Origin: Morganella morganii
GTDB lineage: Bacteria; Pseudomonadota; Gammaproteobacteria; Enterobacterales; Enterobacteriaceae
Reading direction: 5' to 3'
Length of the DNA: 64,000 nucleotides
Assembly (NCBI RefSeq): GCF_019242955.1
Contig: NZ_CP066129.1
Span: forward strand, 2,046,001-2,110,000
Shown here: in pieces, positions 1-7,763 of the stretch
Layout of the letters: each line of letters begins with the position of its first letter
Numbering within the stretch: position 1 is the stretch's first letter
The notes under the pieces: model-generated
The model's input: the letters and a program-made list of their open reading frames with translations, nothing else
Databases searched by the model: none
Told to the model about the DNA's origin: nothing
Position numbers and translations under genes: made by a program

Positions 1-58
1 ACAATCCGGCCAATCTATCATGGCTGAGCGTAGTGAACGAGAGTTTTTTAGCGTGTTG

Positions 59-90
59 AGATAAAACACCCGTCAGCAGGTGTTTTATCT
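59..90. terminator. Bidirectional hairpin terminator at the 3' end of roxA
   Basis: A perfect 12-bp stem (AGATAAAACACC at 59-70, GGTGTTTTATCT at 79-90) encloses an 8-nt loop just past the roxA stop. A and T tracts flank the stem, so it could stop transcripts from either side. Two + strand frames are open from the left edge and stop at 59 and 64, so a rightward gene may end here, but I cannot identify it. Confidence 0.6.
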
Positions 91-107
91 TGTCAGGCAG
101 ATGTGAT

Positions 108-1229
108 TTATTCTTCGAAATACCAATATCCCTGATTGATAAATTCGGTTAATTCCGCAACAAAACCCGGGTTCTCCAGTGCTTCACCGAGTTCATTCAC
201 ACCGACTTCGGTTAACCGGCACAATGTATCTGCACCTTTAATTTCTGCGGTCATCCAGCCTTCGGTATTAACAAAGAAACGTTCACCGATGCGCATAACA
301 CGCAGCCCGCTCAGTCGTATCAGTTTTTCACCGGCATTCAGAGCGTTCAACACGTCTTCAGGCTGATACGGTGGTTCCGGAGGTGCAATATCCAGCTCAT
401 GCCGCGGGGTAGTTGCAAAACGGCCTAACCACTGTTCAAAATCACCGGGCTTGTTGATCATTTCAATCATCATGGCACGCAGGCGCTCAACCTCATAAGA
501 TTCCATTGAGCCTGAGTTTTCACGTACTGTCAGGTCAGGATCGCCATAATTGACGCCACCCAGATCCTGTTCCAGTGCGTAGTCTGCAAAGCTGCTCAGC
601 AGATCACGACCGGTCGGTCCGCGAAAGCCGACAGAATAATTCATGGTATCTTCAAAAGTGAAACCATCGTGAGGGAATCCCGGCGGAATATACAGAATAT
701 CGCCCGGTGCCATTTCCACATCAATAATCGGCTCAAACGGGTCGACATGCAGTAATGCCGGGTGAGCGCAGAACTGACGCATGGGAAGGGCGTCACCCAC
801 ACGCCAGCGGCGGCGGCCCATGCCCTGGATAATGAAAACATCATAGTTATCAATATGCGGCCCGACACCACCGCCTGGTACTGAATAGGAAATCATCAGA
901 TCATCAAGACGCCACTCAGGCAGTACCCGGAACGGTTTCACCAATTCAGCGGCAGGCATATGCCAATGGTTGACAGCCTGTACCAGCAGTGACCATCCTT
1001 TTTCACCTAATCCGCTGTAGTCCTCAAACGGGCCGTGACTCGCTTCCCATTTGTTATCAATGAAACTGACCAGGCGACTGTCAACTTCCGGCTCCATGGC
1101 CAGACCGGCCAGTTCATCGGGCGTGATAGGGTCGGCAAAATCAGGAAATGCATTTTTCAATACAACGGGTTTTTTCTGCCAGTATTTTTCTAAAAATTCA
1201 GGCCAGTTAAGATTCAGTTTGTTAACCAT
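108..1229 (-). CDS. roxA: Ribosomal oxygenase RoxA (YcfD), JmjC-type 2-oxoglutarate/Fe(II) arginine hydroxylase of ribosomal protein uL16
   Basis: A cytoplasmic dioxygenase that in E. coli hydroxylates an arginine of ribosomal protein L16. The 373-aa product matches E. coli YcfD in length and nearly residue for residue at the N terminus (LNWPEFLEKYWQKKPVVLK). The iron ligands are visible: the HxD pair in HIDNYD (about residues 125 and 127) and the distal His in PPGFPHDGF (about 187). The C-terminal part carries the conserved RHELDIAPPEPPYQP block and ends in GYWYFEE. I start at 1229 rather than the longer in-frame start at 1304, because the extra 25 residues have no counterpart in the family. 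In E. coli the gene follows phoPQ; here the dif site and a lipoprotein gene lie upstream instead. Confidence 0.95.
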   Translation of the reverse strand: MVNKLNLNWPEFLEKYWQKKPVVLKNAFPDFADPITPDELAGLAMEPEVDSRLVSFIDNKWEASHGPFEDYSGLGEKGWSLLVQAVNHWHMPAAELVKPFRVLPEWRLDDLMISYSVPGGGVGPHIDNYDVFIIQGMGRRRWRVGDALPMRQFCAHPALLHVDPFEPIIDVEMAPGDILYIPPGFPHDGFTFEDTMNYSVGFRGPTGRDLLSSFADYALEQDLGGVNYGDPDLTVRENSGSMESYEVERLRAMMIEMINKPGDFEQWLGRFATTPRHELDIAPPEPPYQPEDVLNALNAGEKLIRLSGLRVMRIGERFFVNTEGWMTAEIKGADTLCRLTEVGVNELGEALENPGFVAELTEFINQGYWYFEE

Positions 1230-1443
1230 GTGACCACATCTATATGAGTGAATAAGCGGATAATTATAGAAGTAATGCGCTGTCATATTTTTGTTTGGGG
1301 TCAATAAAAAAGGAACGTGGGCGGATAAAGAAAGCCCGCGGTGATCAGTTGCCGGATGAGCAGAGACAAAAAGCCGTTATCAGGGATAAAGGAATCAACA
1401 TGATTATCCAGTCGGAGAGCCGGATTTCGTTAGTTCATACCTT

Positions 1444-1471
1444 GGTTCGCATAATGTATATTATGTTAAAT
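1444..1471 (+). other. dif: Chromosome dimer resolution site dif (XerC/XerD recombination site)
   Basis: These 28 bp match the E. coli dif site as I recall it at 27 of 28 positions. The XerC arm reads GGTTCGCATAA (E. coli GGTGCGCATAA), the 6-bp centre TGTATA, and the XerD arm TTATGTTAAAT. The site lies in a gene-free stretch between roxA and a lipoprotein gene. FtsK-polarising octamers support it: GGGAAGGG at 783-790 to the left, CCCTTCCC at 6771-6778 and CCCTGCCC at 17262-17269 to the right, all pointing towards it. It marks the replication terminus region. A 63-codon open frame runs through the site but looks incidental. Confidence 0.93.
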
Positions 1472-1524
1472 GATATAGGGCTTTGATAAATCTGAGCTTA
1501 TCAGACTAAACCCTGTATCACCTG

Positions 1525-2016
1525 TTATCTTTGGCTTGGGATCACCCCATCCGGCGATAACCTGCAACTACTGAGTTGCTGCATAAATCCTTTATCAAAC
1601 GGATCACCTTCAGATACTGATGCCGTACCATATTTCTTTGTGAAGTCCTCCTGTATAGTTCCATCTTTATAACGAAGTTCCACTTCTGAATGCAGTACGC
1701 GGCCGTCGTCGGTAACCGGCGGCTCAGTGACTGACATTTTGTGAGAAACGTAATCACCTGATTTCATACCGTGAATTGTCATAACTCCGTCTTTAACCGT
1801 AATCGTAGTTTTCACCATGACAGACGGAAAAACGTGTTTATTTTTCTGCTCAATTGCGATTTGATTAAATGACTTGCTTATGCTGCATACATAAACTCCG
1901 TCAAACTGACGGATTTTTTGAGACTGCTCTGACAACGTATCCGGTTTGCATCCTGCGATAAACAGACATGAGAGTACAAAAATAAGACGGTTCGCTGCCT
2001 GCTTTTTTAGATTCAT
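1525..2016 (-). CDS. Predicted lipoprotein of unknown function
   Basis: The 163-aa product begins with a lipoprotein signal peptide: basic MNLKK, a hydrophobic stretch, then lipobox FIAGC with the acylated Cys at residue 23. The mature part is polar, with alternating short strands (VMVKTTITVKDGVMTIHG) typical of a small beta-rich periplasmic domain, and has one further Cys near the C terminus (SSCRL). I recognise no family or catalytic motif. It is probably monocistronic, with about 210 nt to the divergent gene at 2228. Confidence 0.75.
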   Translation of the reverse strand: MNLKKQAANRLIFVLSCLFIAGCKPDTLSEQSQKIRQFDGVYVCSISKSFNQIAIEQKNKHVFPSVMVKTTITVKDGVMTIHGMKSGDYVSHKMSVTEPPVTDDGRVLHSEVELRYKDGTIQEDFTKKYGTASVSEGDPFDKGFMQQLSSCRLSPDGVIPSQR

Positions 2017-2227
2017 CTGCCCTGTTCTCTCTTTTGTGGTAATTAAATCCGTTTAACTTTTCTGATAGATATCTTATCAGTCATCAGCATCAATATAAAA
2101 CAGCCAGCCAGTAATCCCTTTCCTATAGTCAGCGCCGTTTGTCCGCTCTATTCTGAACATCGGAACGATATTTTTCAGTTATTACAAATATATACGTACT
2201 TTTATTTATGCTGTCGCGAGGATTATT

Positions 2228-2758
2228 ATGCGTATTACTCTGCCTTTAATATTAAGTTCTGTATTATTACTGTCCGCGTGTGAATCAATGAGCAGCGGCC
2301 CTGAAATCTCCCTGAAAAATTTTCAATCGATGGAAGGTACTGAACTTCAGGTTCCGCCTGTACCTGCGGGAACAAAAGATGGTGAATATCTGCGCCACTA
2401 TAATGACGGGACTATCAGGTTTAAATCCCGGGTAAAAAATGGCTGCTATGACCGTTATATCTATGCCTATTATGGCGGCGGAAGACCACAAATGACCATG
2501 CCGCTGAAAAACTGTAAAGTTAACGGCGTTGTGAAAAATTATCTGCAAAATGGTAATTTAAAAAGTGAAATAACTGTCCGTGACGGGCGGTTATATGGCC
2601 CGTTCAAGTATTATCACGACTCCGCCAGTAATGGGGTCTATATACAAGGTACAATGGAAAACGGTGCCTTTACCGGTACAGTTAAACAATTTGATACTGC
2701 CGGAAAATTAGTCAGTGAAGGTAAGGTGACTAACGGAAGAATGCAGATCCTGAAGTAA
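2228..2758 (+). CDS. MORN-repeat lipoprotein (YwqK-like)
   Basis: A 176-aa protein with a lipoprotein signal (lipobox LLSAC, Cys 18). The mature part contains MORN-type repeats: DGEYLRHYNDGTIRFKS near residue 52, VNGVVKNYLQNGNLKSE near 99, LYGPFKYYHDS near 122 and FTGTVKQFDTAGKLVSEG near 148. Such repeats form an elongated beta-hairpin stack, and proteins of this kind are often annotated as YwqK-family antitoxins. Here the signal peptide points to the envelope, so an antitoxin role is not supported. GAGGA precedes the ATG at good spacing. The next gene starts 90 nt downstream on the same strand. Confidence 0.8.
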   Translation: MRITLPLILSSVLLLSACESMSSGPEISLKNFQSMEGTELQVPPVPAGTKDGEYLRHYNDGTIRFKSRVKNGCYDRYIYAYYGGGRPQMTMPLKNCKVNGVVKNYLQNGNLKSEITVRDGRLYGPFKYYHDSASNGVYIQGTMENGAFTGTVKQFDTAGKLVSEGKVTNGRMQILK

Positions 2759-2848
2759 TACGGAATGAGTCTGCCGGGAGGGATAATTGTCATACCCCGG
2801 AGTTTACGGTATTCTTCCCGGATCAGGCAAATAACAGGATATTTATTT

Positions 2849-3112
2849 ATGACAGCCCACACTTCCAAAGACCCGCTGCATGGCGTTACCCTCGAAATGC
2901 AGGTTAATGCATTGGTGGAAAAATATGGCTGGGTAAAGCTGAGTCAGTTAATCCGGATTAACTGCTTTAAAAATGATCCGAGTGTGAAATCAAGCCTGAA
3001 ATTTCTTCGCCGTACTCCCTGGGCCCGGACGGAGGTTGAGAATTTATATCTCGATTCTCTGGATGATGCTGATAATAAAACAGACAGTATCTGGCCGGAT
3101 AGCCCATGGTAA
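2849..3112 (+). CDS. VF530/DUF2132 family small protein
   Basis: The 87-aa cytoplasmic protein has the family hallmark [21 protein letters not shown] followed by [22 protein letters not shown]. It belongs to the VF530 (DUF2132) family, a small helical fold annotated as DNA-binding in some databases. I choose the ATG at 2849, preceded by AGGA, over the longer frame opening at 2765, because the family motif follows within about ten residues. The acidic C-terminal tail is variable. The biological role is unknown. Confidence 0.85.
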   Translation: MTAHTSKDPLHGVTLEMQVNALVEKYGWVKLSQLIRINCFKNDPSVKSSLKFLRRTPWARTEVENLYLDSLDDADNKTDSIWPDSPW

Positions 3113-3114
3113 AT

Positions 3115-3163
3115 AGCCGGTAAATACCGGCTTCCGTTATTTCTCCGGAAACCGGTTTTCCGG
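3115..3163. terminator. Two tandem hairpins between convergent genes
   Basis: AGCCGGT at 3115-3121 pairs with ACCGGCT at 3126-3132. A second stem pairs CCGGAAA at 3145-3151 with TTTCCGG at 3157-3163. They sit between the stop of the VF530 gene and the stop of the convergent rhodanese gene, and probably end both transcripts. The U-tracts are short. Confidence 0.5.
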
Positions 3164-3168
3164 TTAAA

Positions 3169-4539
3169 TCAGCTTTTACAGGATTGTCCCGGTTTTTTGA
3201 TTATTTCACCATAATCATTCAGTGCCGCCGGTTTTTGGCTCTGAATATTATTTAATACCGGTAATGCCGGGTCCATCTGCCAGGCATTCCAGCCGCCGTC
3301 ATAAATCCGGCTGTTTTCCCAGCCCGCCAGTTGAGTCATAAACCAGGAAACACTTGCCCGCCAGCCGGTGCCGCAGTAAAACGCAACCTGATCGGTCGGT
3401 TCGATACCCTGTGTTTTCCATAAGGCAAAAATTTCTTCCGGATTACGCAATGTGCCGTCCGGGTCATAATAGTCGGACATATCATTCGCATTTTTACCGC
3501 CAAACCCCCATATTGCGCCCGCCGGTTCACCTTTGCGCGGAATATAGTCATAGCCGGAGATTTTGCCGGTATATTCATCCCATGTCCGGTTGCTGATAAG
3601 CTTAAGACCGGATTTCTGAGCCTGTATGGCTTCCGCCGGCATGGCGATAGTGACCTGCGGATTAACCGGTATTTCTGCACCGAAATCCGCAACCGGTACC
3701 GGAATATTCAGCGTAGTTTCGGTTGGTAATTCCGCATCCATCCAGACATTTAAACCACCGTTCAGGAAACGGACATCCTCAACACCTGCCCATTTCAGCG
3801 CCCATAATACCCGCAATGCTGCCATCTGATTTTCAGAATATACGACCACCGGGGTATCTTTGCGGATACCGTTTTTCAGCAGGTTATTTTTGATAACCTC
3901 CGGTTCGGATAAATTCCAGACCGGTCCGTTTTCTATCCAGTCGGTATTAAAATGGAATGCCCCTTTAATATGGGTCGAATAAGATTTTGACTGTTCCGCA
4001 TCGCCCCATGACACTTCAAATATTACCGGCTTCTGATCATGAGTATAACTTTCCGGTTTTTCGCCGTTAAGAGCGGCCTGAAGCCAGGCGGGCGAAACAC
4101 TCAGAAAATAGTTCGGGTATTTATCCATCGGCAGATCAGAATTGCTGTATTGGATAAACGATTTAAATGCCCTGACCTGAAAACCTTTGGCGGCAAATTC
4201 AGCGGTAATTCTTTCCAGTGAATCCGGGTCACTGTCATAAAATACCAGGGTTTTTTCTTTCGAAATCCCCTTTTCTGCCAGAAAATTATCGAATTTATCT
4301 TCGTCAATAAAATCCAGCCAGCCGGTGGTAAACTGCATCGCACCTTTGATATGACCGCCGCGGGCAGCACCTTTATCTTTGAAGCCAAAATATAAACTGT
4401 CCGGCCGGGTATCAATAATAAGGTATTCCGGATTGTTCAGGTTCTCTGACAATTCCTCAATGCCGATCTCTTTTACTACGGTCTGATCACAACCGGACAG
4501 TAATAACGGTAACAGAAAAAAGAGTGATTTTATTTTCAT
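3169..4539 (-). CDS. YnjE-like multi-domain thiosulfate sulfurtransferase, predicted lipoprotein
   Basis: A 456-aa protein with tandem rhodanese domains like E. coli YnjE. The last domain has the active-site loop FYCGTGWRAS, with its catalytic Cys and Arg. The first two rhodanese modules (near IIDTRPDSLYFG and VIFEVSWGDAEQ) have no Cys in the loop and should be structural. The N terminus MKIKSLFFLLPLLLSGC is a lipoprotein signal with acylated Cys 17, so the enzyme should face the periplasm. The start at 4539 has AGGA upstream; a longer frame to 4677 would run back into the neighbouring gene. It lies 8 nt downstream of a YeeE-type transporter, so the pair plausibly handles external thiosulfate or other sulfane sulfur. 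Confidence 0.9.
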   Translation of the reverse strand: MKIKSLFFLLPLLLSGCDQTVVKEIGIEELSENLNNPEYLIIDTRPDSLYFGFKDKGAARGGHIKGAMQFTTGWLDFIDEDKFDNFLAEKGISKEKTLVFYDSDPDSLERITAEFAAKGFQVRAFKSFIQYSNSDLPMDKYPNYFLSVSPAWLQAALNGEKPESYTHDQKPVIFEVSWGDAEQSKSYSTHIKGAFHFNTDWIENGPVWNLSEPEVIKNNLLKNGIRKDTPVVVYSENQMAALRVLWALKWAGVEDVRFLNGGLNVWMDAELPTETTLNIPVPVADFGAEIPVNPQVTIAMPAEAIQAQKSGLKLISNRTWDEYTGKISGYDYIPRKGEPAGAIWGFGGKNANDMSDYYDPDGTLRNPEEIFALWKTQGIEPTDQVAFYCGTGWRASVSWFMTQLAGWENSRIYDGGWNAWQMDPALPVLNNIQSQKPAALNDYGEIIKKPGQSCKS

Positions 4540-4547
4540 ATATGATC

Positions 4548-5540
4548 CTACAAACGACATTGCCCTGAACGGAAGAAATAACTGGTGATCCAGACACCGG
4601 CCATAATGGTGAAGGTGGAAATCCATCCCTGCCAGGAAAAATAAGCAGTCGCCACAAGAGAGTTCGTGACAGTACACCCGCCGGCCAGTGTGGCGCCCGC
4701 CCCCATAATAATACCGCCAAACAGGCGTTTGACGACGGTGATACCATCCGGCGGAAGTGTTAATCTGAATTCTTTGCGGATAATCGCGCTTATCATCGAA
4801 CCGGTGAAAATACCGATTACAAACAGTGTTCCCCAGTTAAAATAACGCTGTTGTCCGGTCACCAGATATTGAACAACATTGCCGGAAGGAACAGCGACAC
4901 CATAGCCGAAATTACGGCCGGCTTCGGCACTGAAAATCCAGGCAATAATCCCGAGAATACCGATTAAAATACCGGTAATGTTCAGCGGCAGATAATTAAA
5001 CCGGTTCTGTGACGGTGGTGTATAACGGGGATGATAATGCTGATAAATCAGTAATCCGGCGGTGAGAATAATTAAAAAAGCCACCAGGAACCACGGGGAA
5101 ATATTCAGGGTTTTATAAATCGTGTCCGGTTGCGCGGGATGTTGTAATAACGGTTCAAACCAATGTTTCAGGCTGCCTTTCTGAGCGGCGGCCATGGTGA
5201 CAACAAACGAAAATAAGGCAATCCAGGTCCCGGTTAATCCTTCACCGGAACGGAACCAGGCACCGCTGCCGCAACAACCGGCCAGAACCATCCCCGCACC
5301 GAATATAAAACCACCGGCAAGTGTCGCTGTGATCGGCAGATTTCCTTCCGGTATGTGTAATAACCCGGCGGATTCCAGGGCAAAGAAACCAACAGACTGA
5401 ATAGTGACGGCAATCAGCAATGCAGTGAGGAACCGGGTATTTCGCTGGTAAAGAATGTTCCGGAACCCGGAAACAAAACAGAACTGACCTGACTGAAGCA
5501 ACCCGCCGAACAGGATGCCGATAAATAAACCACTGACCAT
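4548..5540 (-). CDS. YeeE/YedE (TsuA-like) thiosulfate/sulfur-compound transporter
   Basis: A polytopic membrane protein of about 330 aa with the cysteine motifs of the YeeE/YedE family. These are SGQFCFVSGFRN near the N terminus, AGCCGSGAWFRSGEG near residue 90 and GGCTVTNSLVATAYFSWQGW near the C terminus. In TsuA such cysteines relay thiosulfate across the inner membrane. I chose the ATG at 5540; a TTG at 5564 would add eight residues, and neither has a strong Shine-Dalgarno sequence. The gene is probably first in an operon with the exported rhodanese 8 nt downstream, which supports a sulfur-acquisition role. Confidence 0.87.
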   Translation of the reverse strand: MVSGLFIGILFGGLLQSGQFCFVSGFRNILYQRNTRFLTALLIAVTIQSVGFFALESAGLLHIPEGNLPITATLAGGFIFGAGMVLAGCCGSGAWFRSGEGLTGTWIALFSFVVTMAAAQKGSLKHWFEPLLQHPAQPDTIYKTLNISPWFLVAFLIILTAGLLIYQHYHPRYTPPSQNRFNYLPLNITGILIGILGIIAWIFSAEAGRNFGYGVAVPSGNVVQYLVTGQQRYFNWGTLFVIGIFTGSMISAIIRKEFRLTLPPDGITVVKRLFGGIIMGAGATLAGGCTVTNSLVATAYFSWQGWISTFTIMAGVWITSYFFRSGQCRL

Positions 5541-5747
5541 GAAGAAACCCCGGGGAATAAACAACTGCGTGTATCTGTAATGTTATCCGCCCCATTATTC
5601 TCCGTTATGGCGCAAAATCAAGTTAAGGCGTGTTATCACAAAATTTTGGTATTCCCGGAGCCGGAACAGAACCTTATCAGATATATCTGCTGTCCCGGCA
5701 GTGAACACTCTCTTACTCTGTTCTGACTTTAAACAGCAGGGAACATC

Positions 5748-6278
5748 ATGAAAAAGCTGACATTGTTATTGATATTATTTTCTGCGGTTGTGTCTGCCCG
5801 CAGCGGAGGACACGGCGGTTATCGTTATGAACCAGAGACTATTTTTATCTGCCGGTTATCACCCTTTTCTGATATGCATATTGAGGCCGGCGTAACAGAA
5901 GCACTGGCACGGAAAAGTGTGTCACACCGCTGTCAGTTGGTTCAGGGTGACGACAGTATTTTCTGCCGGGAGACAGAAGCAAAGTGCTCGGCAAGTAAAT
6001 TAATTACCAGAGAGAAAGAGTTACGCAAAACCGTAATTATCTATGCGGAAAATTGGCAGCGGGGAAACTATCTGGAGATCAGCGAAGATATTCCTGATTT
6101 ATATCACTCCGATTTTGACGGTACCCTCTCTTCGGTAATTATTCCGTCCGGCTGGCAGGTACGTTTCTATGAAGGTAAAAATTTCACCGGTGAATATCAC
6201 ACGGAAACGAGCGGGAAAAAGAATGTGCTTAATTACGGTAAAAAAATCAACTCCGTTAAGATTATAACCCGGCGCTGA
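5748..6278 (+). CDS. Secreted protein with a beta/gamma-crystallin-like domain
   Basis: The 176-aa protein starts with a signal peptide (MKKLTLLLILFSAVVSA). The middle region (about 30-75) has four Cys residues and no family I recognise. The C-terminal half reads like a Greek-key crystallin domain: IIYAENWQRGNYLEISEDIPDL (about 97-118), then the WQVRFYEGKNFTGEY motif and the closing strand INSVKIITRR. Such domains often bind calcium and stabilise envelope or secreted proteins. A good AGGGA ribosome site precedes the ATG. Its stop codon abuts the stop of the convergent ROK gene with no spacer. Confidence 0.75.
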   Translation: MKKLTLLLILFSAVVSARSGGHGGYRYEPETIFICRLSPFSDMHIEAGVTEALARKSVSHRCQLVQGDDSIFCRETEAKCSASKLITREKELRKTVIIYAENWQRGNYLEISEDIPDLYHSDFDGTLSSVIIPSGWQVRFYEGKNFTGEYHTETSGKKNVLNYGKKINSVKIITRR

Positions 6279-7430
6279 TTAACTTCCCTGACGGCAATAT
6301 TCCGCCACCAGCCCATCAAAGAACGGTGATAATGCACCGTTCATTTCATTCATATACGATTTATGGTTAATGGTGAATGTGACGTTCTGTTCAAAATATT
6401 CCGGTACATGCTGACTGAACCCGGTTGTTATTTCACGGAATAACGCCTCATTGTGCGTGAACGGGCCGGAGAAAATAATGACATCAGGAAACAGGATGAA
6501 ATAGATATTTGCCAGCACCCGGCTCCAGATATCCGCTGCATTTTTCAGACACGGTACCGCCATAATATCGGCATGCTGTAATGTTTTTGCGGCTGCCCGT
6601 TCATTACTTAAGTCGCCGGTCAGCGTCTGACTCAGCACACCACGCAGTGCCGACAGGGAAAACATCTGTTCAATGGTATGTGAATCCCCGAATGTCAGTT
6701 GTCCGAGCTCACCGAACAGTCCCTGCGGATTAGCGTTAATCTGCTGTTTTGAATAACTCGCAGCACCAATCCCTTCCCCCCAGTGCACATACAGCACGCG
6801 TTTGGCCGACAGTTCGTCATTTTCGAGGATAAAGGCATTCAGTTCCGCCTGTAAGTTTTTCACCAGACTGACCGGAATGGAAAATTCCGTTGTCAGTTGT
6901 GATAAATCCATATGGCGTGCTTTCGGCCAGCGGTTGGTGTAAAGCCAGTGGCCATGCTCCGCGTCCATGACGCCGGGCAGCGAAATAATAATCCCCTGCA
7001 CCCGCGTATCCGCCCGGCAATTTTGCAGCAGACGGTTTATCAGTGTCCGGAAGCAGTTCAGGAGTGTTTCGCTGTCAGCATTGTCATCATGAACCGGCTG
7101 ATGCGCACCTGCGAGTACCACGCCCCGGATATCCACCAGCGATGCCGTGATATTCCTGGCGTCGATACAGATAAAAATAGCGGTCAGCAACCGGAAATCC
7201 GGAATAATGCCGACCTCCGGGCGTCCGGGACCGGATTGGTGATTTACGGTATCTTCAGAAATAATACCGGATTGAATCATTTCGCCGACCAGCTGTGTCA
7301 CGGTAGCCGGACGCAATGCATTGGTGATCGCGAGCCCTTTACGGGTGATCAGCGTCTGCGCTTTATATGCGTCCAGGATTTGCCGGAACAGATGCTGTTT
7401 GCGTTCTGACGAAAGAGACGGTTTCACCAT
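6279..7430 (-). CDS. ROK-family transcriptional regulator, probable repressor of the divergent amino-sugar operon
   Basis: The 383-aa protein has an N-terminal winged-helix region (residues 1-75: NALRPATVTQLVGEMIQSG) and a ROK domain (GIIISLPGVMD, LYVHWGEGIGAA, FGELGQLTFG, VIIFSGPF). ROK repressors such as NagC and Mlc respond to phosphosugars or sugars. The cysteine zinc motif normally found after GELGH (CxCGxxGCxE) is absent here: the stretch reads GDSHTIEQMFS, shorter and without Cys. It is divergent from a six-gene cluster for amino-sugar catabolism, which is its most likely target. It starts with ATG at 7430 and has a weak ribosome site. Confidence 0.85.
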   Translation of the reverse strand: MVKPSLSSERKQHLFRQILDAYKAQTLITRKGLAITNALRPATVTQLVGEMIQSGIISEDTVNHQSGPGRPEVGIIPDFRLLTAIFICIDARNITASLVDIRGVVLAGAHQPVHDDNADSETLLNCFRTLINRLLQNCRADTRVQGIIISLPGVMDAEHGHWLYTNRWPKARHMDLSQLTTEFSIPVSLVKNLQAELNAFILENDELSAKRVLYVHWGEGIGAASYSKQQINANPQGLFGELGQLTFGDSHTIEQMFSLSALRGVLSQTLTGDLSNERAAAKTLQHADIMAVPCLKNAADIWSRVLANIYFILFPDVIIFSGPFTHNEALFREITTGFSQHVPEYFEQNVTFTINHKSYMNEMNGALSPFFDGLVAEYCRQGS

Positions 7431-7763
7431 AATAAGCTGTTTTCCGGTTCAGTGAGTGAGGAACAGACTGATTTTCAGCTGTTTACCTGATAAGTCAAGA
7501 GCAGGTGATGTGATTATCCTATATGTATCACACATTATCTGCCGGATAAATCGCCGTTGATGCGCCCTGCGTGTGTTGTTGAATTGTGAGTCAGATCGTA
7601 TTAATAACATACAGTGAAATTAAATATATTTACAGCGTGCGTTATTAATGTACAGTCAGGATAAGCAGTACCCTGCTGCCGATGATTTATTTTATACCTG
7701 TACCCGCAATCCCCGTTTTTACTGTAGATGTTGATGACAAAATAATTATAAGGAATCAATAAG
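7431..7763. promoter_or_regulatory. Divergent intergenic region with candidate operators for the ROK regulator
   Basis: This 333-nt gene-free stretch separates the ROK gene from the symporter operon. It holds two inverted repeats: TGTGAT at 7509-7514 with ATCACA at 7527-7532, and ATTAATAAC at 7600-7608 with GTTATTAAT at 7641-7649. Both are plausible operator half-sites, but neither matches a CRP or NagC box that I know. AAGGA at about 7750 is the ribosome site of the symporter gene. Confidence 0.45.

Noticed and set aside
1-64. Two + strand frames open from the left edge
   Set aside because: Fewer than 22 codons are visible and neither resembles a C terminus I know, so no gene is called.
1295-1486. 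63-codon open frame running through the dif site
   Set aside because: It overlaps a conserved recombination site, has no family resemblance, and its reading is explained by dif itself.
7509-7532. TGTGAT...ATCACA as a CRP site
   Set aside because: The half-sites are separated by 12 nt rather than the 4-6 nt needed for CRP; kept only as a possible operator.
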